A stretch of DNA of 10,051 bases from Actinomycetes bacterium. GTDB taxonomy: Bacteria > Actinomycetota > Actinomycetes > Propionibacteriales > Nocardioidaceae. The position numbers were made by a program, and so were the translations under genes. The notes under the pieces were generated by a model. The model made no database searches. It worked only from the letters and a program-made list of their open reading frames with translations, and was not told where the DNA came from. Location: NCBI GenBank assembly GCA_023252095.1, contig JAHEXN010000105.1, forward strand, positions 1 through 10,051, given 5' to 3'. Below are positions 4,800-10,051 of the stretch, in pieces; positions within the stretch are counted from its first letter, which is position 1, and each line of letters begins with the position of its first letter.

Positions 4800-6452
4800 T
4801 CAGCCGAGGGCTGCGACGACGCCAGAGCGGTAGCGCTCGTACACCAGGAGCTCCGCCTCGACCGGTGAGACGACGAGCTCGGCGCTGACCTGGCCGATCG
4901 CGGAGCGCAGCTCCCGATCGACGCGGGCCGACTGGCCACGCGCGACGAATCTCGCCGCGACGCGCGCGCCGAGAGCGATCAGGCCGCCGCCGACCAGCGC
5001 CGCCAGACCGAGCACGAGCGACAACGGGTGGCCGTCGGCCGGGCCGAAGCCGGACACGAGCGGACCTTCCGACACGCCGAGACCGACGCGTCCGAGCAGC
5101 CACCAGCCGAGACCACCGACGGTCGTGGCGAACAGGACCCACTGCAGGGCGTTGAGCAGGTGCAACCACGCTGCGCCCCGCAGACCGATGCGCGTGGAGG
5201 CCACCGCCTCCTCGACCGCGTCGGCGACCTGGGAGCCCTCGGCCGCGGAGTCAGCGGCGACGCGCACCGCGTCGCGCCACGGACGCTCGAGCCCCACGGA
5301 CGCCTTCTCGACGAAGACACGGACTGACGTCTCGACAGCCGACCGTTGCGGACGTATCGCCTCGGGCAGGCTCGACCGCTCGAGCTCACGCTGGTCGACG
5401 TCGATACCGAGCTCGCTGAGCGGGTCCTTGCGCAGGCCACCGATCCAGCGGGTCAGGGGCCAGCCCGTCAGACGCACGGCCCGGCGCCGGCTGGAGGCGC
5501 CCACGGCGGACGCCAGCTGCGCGCCACCGACCGCGTCGAACAGGGCACGGTCGAGCTCGTCGCGATCGGCTTCGGTGACGCCGGGGACGTTGCTCCGGCC
5601 ACCGACTGCCGCGATCTGCTCAGCAGCAGCGCGGATGTCGGCGCCCAGACGGTCCTTGGCCGAGGCACGCGCCCGGATGCGGGTGGCCAGCTCGCGACGG
5701 AGGTCGTCGACGCCGTCGCCCCGCGTGGCCGAGACGCCGATGACGGGAACGTCGGTCATGCCGCCAGCGGACACGATGCGGCGGACGTCCTCGACGGCAC
5801 GGCCACGCTGCTCGTAGGGGATGCGGTCGATCTGATTGAGCACGACGAGCGAGACGTCGTTGTAGGACGCCATGGGCCGCAGGTACCGGTCGTGGATCGC
5901 GGCGTCGGCGTACTTCTGCGGGTCGAGGACCCACACGATGAGGTCGGCGTACTGCACCAGGCGGTCCATCTCGACGTGGTGCGAGACCTCGGTGGAGTCG
6001 TGGTCGGGCAGGTCGAGGAGCACGAGGCCGTCGAGCTTGGTGTCCTCCGACGAGCGGTCGAGCATGCTCATGCGGGAGACCTGGTGCCGCGGCGGAATGC
6101 CCATCCACTCCAGCAGGCCCTGGGCGCCGTCGGGTCCCCACGCGCAGGCCAGGGCCCACGAGGTCGTGGGACGTCGCAGGCCGACGCCGGCGAGATCGAG
6201 GTCGGTCAGGGCGTTGAACAGCGACGACTTGCCGGATCCGGTGGCACCCGCGAGGGCCACGATCGTGTGCTCGCCCGAGAGGCGCAGGCGTTCGACCGCG
6301 CGGCCCGAGAGCTGGTCGGCAGACGCGAGGACCGACTGCGGCAGGCGGCCGTGCGCCGCGTCGGCCGCGGCCACTAGGCCGTCGACCTTGCGGCCGATCT
6401 CACCGATGTCGTCGCGGTAGACGGGCGCGGGGCCGTCACTCAGCTGAGTCAT
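4800..6452 (-). CDS. Membrane-associated dynamin/YfjP-like GTPase (second of a pair)
   Basis: The 550-residue protein has an N-terminal GTPase domain: G1 GATGSGKSS (69-77), switch Thr region RPTTS (94-98), G3 DLPD (147-150, in place of DxxG), G4 NQID (206-209) and G5 SAT (241-243). A mostly helical middle region (about 255-425) follows. Two strongly hydrophobic segments (about 429-457 and 475-503) form a membrane hairpin, followed by a cytoplasmic helical tail. This is the layout of bacterial dynamin-like or Era/YfjP-type membrane GTPases. Its ATG overlaps the TGA of the upstream GTPase gene (ATGA, 6449-6452), indicating translational coupling and probably a hetero-complex. Streptomyces DynA/DynB and mycobacterial IniA/IniC are comparable tandem pairs, but orthology was not tested. 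A role in membrane remodelling or septum stability is inferred. Confidence 0.8.
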   Translation of the reverse strand: MTQLSDGPAPVYRDDIGEIGRKVDGLVAAADAAHGRLPQSVLASADQLSGRAVERLRLSGEHTIVALAGATGSGKSSLFNALTDLDLAGVGLRRPTTSWALACAWGPDGAQGLLEWMGIPPRHQVSRMSMLDRSSEDTKLDGLVLLDLPDHDSTEVSHHVEMDRLVQYADLIVWVLDPQKYADAAIHDRYLRPMASYNDVSLVVLNQIDRIPYEQRGRAVEDVRRIVSAGGMTDVPVIGVSATRGDGVDDLRRELATRIRARASAKDRLGADIRAAAEQIAAVGGRSNVPGVTEADRDELDRALFDAVGGAQLASAVGASSRRRAVRLTGWPLTRWIGGLRKDPLSELGIDVDQRELERSSLPEAIRPQRSAVETSVRVFVEKASVGLERPWRDAVRVAADSAAEGSQVADAVEEAVASTRIGLRGAAWLHLLNALQWVLFATTVGGLGWWLLGRVGLGVSEGPLVSGFGPADGHPLSLVLGLAALVGGGLIALGARVAARFVARGQSARVDRELRSAIGQVSAELVVSPVEAELLVYERYRSGVVAALG

Positions 6453-8185
6453 ATGTCGGTCCCCCCTTGGCCGGTCGAGTGCGTGCCCCGGACGACGCGT
6501 GTCTCCAGGTCGTCGAGGTGACGCGCGTACTCGGCCCGACGAGCCGCGTCGCGCAACGTCTGCTGCGACTCTCGCACGGTCGCGGGGTCGGGCGACAGCG
6601 CGGCGAACCGCGCCCGCTCCTCACGCGCGAGCCGCACGACCTGCACCTCGAGGACACCGAGAGCCTCCGCTGCGAGTCGGTCGACGACGTCGCTCGAGAG
6701 GACCGCGTCGAGAACGCGACGGCTGATGCGGCCGGCATCGGTGTCGCCGGCGCCGAGCGCCGTGATCATGAGCGACACAGCCAGGCCAGGGACGCCGATC
6801 GCGAGCACGTCGGTGGACAGCCGGCGGTCGGCCACGGCGAGGCGCACCTGCTCGGTGACACGCTGCTGCCAGTCGCGCGCCACCCGTTCGGCGCGGGCGC
6901 GGAGGTCGCGCGGCGCGCGGTCCAGACCCGGCCGGGCGGCGACGAGCGCGTCACCGGCGGGGACGGACGCCCACTGCGCGACGACGGCCGTGGCCGCGGA
7001 CTCTGCGTGGTCGACCAGCAGCACGGCCAAGTCGTGCTCGATCGCGGCGGCGACGTCGTCGGCCTTCGAACGCTTGCCGGTGACGCCGTCGACGAGCCGC
7101 TCACGGATGTGACCGACCTTGCCCTCGACCGAGCGGAGCATCTCCCCCGTGCCGACGAAGTTCTGCCAGCGGACCGCGACGTCACCGCTGACCAGGCTGC
7201 CGTCGGCCAGGGCCGCGCGCAGCGCGCGCTCGGACTCGGCGAAGCTGCCGTCGACGGCGGCCCGGAGCTCGTCGGCCGCGCGGACCTGTGAGTCGAACGC
7301 GTCGGCGAGGTCGTGGCTGCGCAGGACGTTGTGCCGCACCGCGCCGTCGAGGGTCGAGCGGACGATCAGGGCCCGGGTCTCGTCGTTGCTGGCGAGGTCG
7401 TGCAGCCAGTCGACGATCGGCTTCACGGTCTCGGCCGGGAGGAGACCGTCGGTGTCGACCGGGGTCTCCGGGACCGTGAACAGCGGCGAGTCCGACAGGC
7501 CGCGCGAGGTCATCATGCGCGCCAGGTGGCCGCGGACCTCGACGATGCCGTCGCGCGCCGTGCGATCGAGCACGACGGCGACCGACGTGCTGCGCTCGGA
7601 CGCCTGGCGGAGGTAGTCCCACGGGACCTGGTCGGCGTAGCGGGCCGCGGACGTGACGAAGAGCCACAGGTCGGCGGCGGCGAGAAGCTGGGTCGCGAGC
7701 TCGCGGTTGCCCTCGTCGATCGAGTCGACGTCCGGCGCGTCGAGGATCGACAGCCCCTTGGGCACGTGGGTGCTGGCTCGGAGCCGCAGACCGTACGTCG
7801 TGTTGCCCGGGATGTCGGTGCGCGGCAGGTCGGGCAGGATGCGATCGGCCTGGAACCAGGCGCCGTCGTCGGGGTGGTGGGTGAGGACCGGCGAGCGGGT
7901 CGTGGGTCGCAGGACGCCCGACTCGGTCACGACCTCGCCCACGATCGAGTTGACCAACGTGGACTTGCCCGCGCCGGTCGAGCCACCCACGACCACGAGC
8001 ACCGGCGCATCGAGCTGCACCAGGCGCGGCAGGACGTAGTCGGACAGCTGGTCGGCGACCGCAGCCTGCAGACGCCGAGCTCCGTCGGCGTCCTCGGTGG
8101 CGAGCGGGAGCTCGGCGTGGCGGACGCGGTCCAGGAGTGCGCTGAGCGCGCCGAGGAGCTCGCCCGGGGCGTCTACGCCGACCAC
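6449..8185 (-). CDS. Dynamin family GTPase (first of a pair)
   Basis: About 578 residues. GTPase domain: G1 GGSTGAGKST (67-76), RPTT (93-96), G3 DAPDVDS (149-155). The expected G4 (N/T)KxD position reads VVLDRT (about 204-209), a degenerate specificity motif. A long helical region follows, with a hydrophobic stretch at about 460-479 (VLAIGVPGLAVSLMITALGA) likely to insert into or lie on the membrane, then a charged C-terminal helix (about 500-565). GTG 8185 is preferred because AGGAG lies 5 nt upstream; the in-frame GTG 8200 has only a weak site. The stop overlaps the next GTPase gene by 4 nt, so the two products are made together. A PrsW-family protease gene lies 83 nt upstream on the same strand. 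It is recognised as dynamin-like from architecture; the exact role is unknown. Confidence 0.8.
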   Translation of the reverse strand: MVGVDAPGELLGALSALLDRVRHAELPLATEDADGARRLQAAVADQLSDYVLPRLVQLDAPVLVVVGGSTGAGKSTLVNSIVGEVVTESGVLRPTTRSPVLTHHPDDGAWFQADRILPDLPRTDIPGNTTYGLRLRASTHVPKGLSILDAPDVDSIDEGNRELATQLLAAADLWLFVTSAARYADQVPWDYLRQASERSTSVAVVLDRTARDGIVEVRGHLARMMTSRGLSDSPLFTVPETPVDTDGLLPAETVKPIVDWLHDLASNDETRALIVRSTLDGAVRHNVLRSHDLADAFDSQVRAADELRAAVDGSFAESERALRAALADGSLVSGDVAVRWQNFVGTGEMLRSVEGKVGHIRERLVDGVTGKRSKADDVAAAIEHDLAVLLVDHAESAATAVVAQWASVPAGDALVAARPGLDRAPRDLRARAERVARDWQQRVTEQVRLAVADRRLSTDVLAIGVPGLAVSLMITALGAGDTDAGRISRRVLDAVLSSDVVDRLAAEALGVLEVQVVRLAREERARFAALSPDPATVRESQQTLRDAARRAEYARHLDDLETRVVRGTHSTGQGGTDI

Positions 8186-8227
8186 GACCACTCCTCTCAC
8201 GTCTCACCCGTCACACGGTTCGTGGAA

Positions 8228-8257
8228 AGCCTAGTGGACGCCGGGCGCAGGACCTGC
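8228..8257 (-). promoter_or_regulatory. Possible promoter for the GTPase-ettA genes
   Basis: In the gap after the prsW-like gene, the minus strand contains TAGGCT (8233-8228), a reasonable actinobacterial -10, about 43 nt before the GTG at 8185. No good -35 is visible. The position where one would lie is occupied by an 11-bp inverted repeat, GCAGG-A-CCTGC (8247-8257), which could be a regulator site. The evidence is weak, and read-through from the upstream gene is equally possible. Confidence 0.25.
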
Positions 8258-8268
8258 CGACGACCGCC

Positions 8269-9486
8269 TCAGGACCACGGAACGGGCGGGGCGGCGTACT
8301 GCGGCGCCTCCAGGACGGGCGGGCGAGGTAGCGGGGCGATGGCCGGTGGCAGTCGGAGCTGCGGCCGCAAGGCGTCCATCTCGGCGCGGATCGCCAGGGT
8401 GCGTTCGACCCCTCGGCGCCCGGGGCGGCCGAGCATCACGGCGTCATGGACGAAGGCGAGCTGGGTGGCCAGGCGCTGGTACCGGCGCACCGCCGCTGCG
8501 GCCTCGGAGCCCCCTTGCGCCTTGGCGTGGCGGCGCGCCTGGGCCCGATACCCGAACCACGTCAGCCATGGGAGCTCGGCCGGGTGGATCCACCCGCGGT
8601 CCGCGACGTACGACAACGAGCGGCGCAGGACCACGAACTGGCGCTGTCGCAGGATGATCGCGAGCGCCACGAAGCCGATGAACACCAGGACGAGCACGAG
8701 GTAGAGCAGCGCGAACCCTGCAATGCCCGCGTAGCTGAGCGACCCGTTCCACAGGCCATGCAGGAGCATGCTCCCCGCCCAGCCTCCGACGACCAGCGGC
8801 ACCCGCGCCCACCAGGACCGGGTGAGCACCGCCAGGCCGAGCGCGAGGCCCAGGCTCGCCGTGAACAACGGGTGGGCGAAGGGGCTCACGACGCCACGGA
8901 TCACGAACGTCGCCGTGGCACCCTGCGTTCCGCTGATGCCGAGCTCAGGGCCACCGAGGTAACTCGCGGAGTAGTAGATGATGTTCTCGATGAACGCGAA
9001 GCCCAGGCCGACCACGCCGGCGTAGAAGAGTCCGTCGAGCACGCCGCCGATGACCTTGCGCGCGCGCAGGAAGGTCGCCAGCAGGAACAGGCCCTTGGCG
9101 GTCTCCTCCACCAGGGGTGCGACGAACGTCGCGGTCTGACCGTCAGTCAGTCCGAGCGACTCGGACAGGAAGGTGTTCACGACCAAGGCGATCCCCGCGG
9201 CCCCACCAGCACCCCACAGGAAGGCCGCGGCCACGTACCGGCGCGGCTCCGGTTCATAGCGATCAATCCACCAGTAGAAGAGGCCGAGCAGCGGGAGCGG
9301 CACGAGGCCGAGCGCCAGGCCGACACCGACGGCCTGGGCCGAGTCAGCCCGGAACCCGAAGTAGACGACCAGTCCGACCGCGGCCACCCCCAGCAGTCCC
9401 GTGCCGATCATGAGCGGCAGGCGGCCACGCTGACGCCGCGGGTCCTTGACGGGCGGCGGCGCGGTATCCGGGGTCACGTCACGCAT
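8269..9486 (-). CDS. PrsW family intramembrane metalloprotease
   Basis: The 405-residue protein is polytopic (about eight hydrophobic segments between residues 23 and 280). The PrsW motifs are present in order, numbered from ATG 9486: FYWWIDRYEPEP after TM2, E127-E128-x-x-K131 (VEETAK), LDGLFYA near 150, F-x-x-E-N (165-169 region, FIENI), His205 in HPLFT and His243 in HGLWN. The glutamates and histidines are the proposed metal/catalytic residues. B. subtilis PrsW cuts the anti-sigma factor RsiW; no anti-sigma gene is visible here, so the substrate is unknown. A cytosolic C-terminal extension of about 120 residues, arginine-rich then proline-rich, makes it longer than the Bacillus protein. ATG 9486 is preferred, although no ribosome site precedes it; GTG 9504 is in frame. 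It is divergent from tRNA-Arg, and the GTPase genes follow downstream. Confidence 0.9.
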   Translation of the reverse strand: MRDVTPDTAPPPVKDPRRQRGRLPLMIGTGLLGVAAVGLVVYFGFRADSAQAVGVGLALGLVPLPLLGLFYWWIDRYEPEPRRYVAAAFLWGAGGAAGIALVVNTFLSESLGLTDGQTATFVAPLVEETAKGLFLLATFLRARKVIGGVLDGLFYAGVVGLGFAFIENIIYYSASYLGGPELGISGTQGATATFVIRGVVSPFAHPLFTASLGLALGLAVLTRSWWARVPLVVGGWAGSMLLHGLWNGSLSYAGIAGFALLYLVLVLVFIGFVALAIILRQRQFVVLRRSLSYVADRGWIHPAELPWLTWFGYRAQARRHAKAQGGSEAAAAVRRYQRLATQLAFVHDAVMLGRPGRRGVERTLAIRAEMDALRPQLRLPPAIAPLPRPPVLEAPQYAAPPVPWS

Positions 9487-9504
9487 CGTAGGCGAGGGGC
9501 CCAC

Positions 9505-9511
9505 TACGCTA
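9505..9511. promoter_or_regulatory. Overlapping divergent -10 elements (tRNA-Arg / prsW-like gene)
   Basis: The 11-bp palindrome ACTA-CGC-TAGT (9503-9513) supplies TACGCT (9505-9510) as a -10 for the tRNA and TAGCGT (9511-9506) as a -10 for the protease gene. Predicted starts are near 9517 and 9499, just before the mature tRNA end and about 13 nt before ATG 9486. No convincing -35 is seen on either side. Confidence 0.35.
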
Positions 9512-9518
9512 GTCCGGA

Positions 9519-9591
9519 GCGCCCGTAGCTCAGAGGACAGAGCAGGAGCCTTCTAATCTCCCGGTCGCAGGTTCGACTCCTGCCGGGCGCG
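9519..9591 (+). tRNA. tRNA-Arg (anticodon TCT)
   Basis: A 73-nt cloverleaf can be drawn. The acceptor GCGCCCG (9519-9525) pairs with CGGGCGC (9584-9590), with G9591 as discriminator. The D arm is GCTC/GAGC. The anticodon stem GGAGC/TCTCC surrounds loop CTTCTAA, with TCT at positions 34-36. The T arm is GCAGG-TTCGACT-CCTGC. Pair 31-39 is a C-U mismatch at the base of the anticodon loop. CCA is not encoded. This reads AGA codons. The 3' half is repeated 69 bp downstream. Confidence 0.92.
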
Positions 9592-9613
9592 CTCAGGCAG
9601 ACGACGACAACAC

Positions 9614-9660
9614 GAGCCCTTCTCATCTCCCGGTCGCAGGTTCGACTCCTGCCGGGCGCG
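9614..9660 (+). repeat. Duplicate of tRNA-Arg 3' half (candidate att site or tRNA remnant)
   Basis: The 36 nt at 9625-9660 are identical to 9556-9591 of tRNA-Arg, from the 3' side of the anticodon loop through the T arm and acceptor strand to the discriminator. Similarity continues less exactly to 9614 (GAGCCCTTCTC versus GAGCCTTCTA). No matching 5' half follows the tRNA rules, though GCTCAG at 9591-9596 echoes the D arm. This is the repeat left by integrases that use tRNA 3' ends, or alternatively a decayed tandem tRNA copy. The 69-bp offset leaves no room for an element between the copies. Confidence 0.75.
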
Positions 9661-9669
9661 GCACGAGGG

Positions 9670-10051
9670 CTACGACCACATGCGGACGTAGTCGATCTGC
9701 GTCGTCGCTGGCAGCGGCGTGCTCGTGGTCGGAGCGTTGTCGCCGACGCCCAGCATCTGGGTCAGGACCATGAAGAACGGCTGGTCGAACGGGCCCGACG
9801 CTCCGAGCGGAGACACGGAGTTGATCGTGTGGTCGAGACACGTCTGACCGTCGTACGTGACCGTGATGTTCGTCGCGGTCCACTCGACGACGTACGTGTG
9901 GAACGCTGAGACGTCACTGATCATGCAGTAGTTGTTGGTGACGGTGTGGTCGGTCGACGGCGAGTTGTAATGGACGTAGGGGATGGCGCGGTCCGGGTAG
10001 GTCGAGTACATCTCGGCGATGTCGATCTCGCCAGAGCCCGGCCACGCGCCG
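9670..10051 (-). CDS. Glycoside hydrolase family 16-type protein, C-terminal part (cut by window edge)
   Basis: The last 126 residues are visible, beginning GAWPGSGEIDIAEMYS. The E-I-D-x-x-E motif (codons at 10029-10012) is the GH16 active site: first Glu nucleophile, Asp helper, second Glu acid/base. Further GH16-like strands follow: FHTYVVEWTATNITVTYDG, QPFFMVLTQMLG and the closing TQIDYVRMW just before the TAG, so no extra carbohydrate-binding module follows the catalytic domain. Two cysteines (NNYC, GQTC) could form a disulphide, fitting export, but the signal peptide is outside the window. GH16 enzymes cut beta-1,3/1,4-glucans or related galactans; the substrate cannot be assigned. The gene ends 9 bp from the duplicated tRNA 3' end, a location typical of acquired genes. 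Confidence 0.88.
   Translation of the reverse strand, partial: GAWPGSGEIDIAEMYSTYPDRAIPYVHYNSPSTDHTVTNNYCMISDVSAFHTYVVEWTATNITVTYDGQTCLDHTINSVSPLGASGPFDQPFFMVLTQMLGVGDNAPTTSTPLPATTQIDYVRMWS

Noticed and set aside
3089..4888. Long plus-strand open frame (599 codons) opposite ettA
   Set aside because: It is the antisense shadow of a well recognised gene in high-GC DNA. The translation is low-complexity (V/L/R/G/D-rich) with no domain motifs.
5346..9528. Plus-strand frames at 5346-6377, 7313-8704 and 8446-9528
   Set aside because: They are antisense to the two GTPase genes and the PrsW-like gene. Composition reflects GC-skewed codon positions only.
9588..9660. A second complete tRNA-Arg gene
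   Set aside because: Only the 3' half is conserved. Upstream of 9614 there is no acceptor 5' strand or paired D arm, so a cloverleaf cannot form.

Overview
This is a high-GC chromosomal window that looks actinobacterial: strong G/C third-position bias, long antisense shadow frames, a tRNA without an encoded CCA, and protein types common in Nocardioides/Aeromicrobium-like genomes. The genus is a guess, because nothing in the window is a phylogenetic marker.

Layout. (i) 1-689: the 5' end of a YceI-family polyisoprenoid-binding protein (minus strand) and a divergent MarR-family repressor. The intergenic region carries two TTGA-N4-TCAA inverted repeats, the likely operators. (ii) 690-3067: a gene for an AbiEi-like-N-terminus/DUF559 (VSR-like nuclease fold) protein, split by a complete IS3-family insertion sequence of 1266 bp with perfect 25-bp terminal inverted repeats and a GCT target duplication. 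Removing the IS and one GCT restores one uninterrupted 288-codon frame. Two related hairpin repeats (726-775 and 3002-3051) flank this split gene. (iii) 3068-9486: four genes in a row on the minus strand, in transcriptional order a PrsW-family intramembrane protease, two dynamin/YfjP-like membrane GTPases overlapping by ATGA, and the ABC-F translation factor EttA. (iv) 9519-9660: tRNA-Arg(TCT) and, just downstream, a second copy of its 3' half (36 nt identical), which resembles an integrase attachment scar. (v) 9670-10051: the C-terminal part of a secreted GH16-type glycoside hydrolase entering from the right edge.

How it fits together. The minus-strand cluster combines membrane proteolysis, a paired membrane GTPase module (comparable in outline to Streptomyces DynA/DynB or mycobacterial IniA/IniC) and a ribosome-binding energy sensor. 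Spacing supports co-transcription of the two GTPases and probably of ettA. The MarR/YceI pair looks like a simple autoregulated divergent unit.

The most unusual material is in (ii) and (iv): a recent, cleanly reversible IS insertion inside a nuclease-like gene bracketed by palindromic repeats, and a duplicated tRNA 3' end beside an accessory-type hydrolase gene. No CRISPR array, phage module or recognised defence operon is visible.
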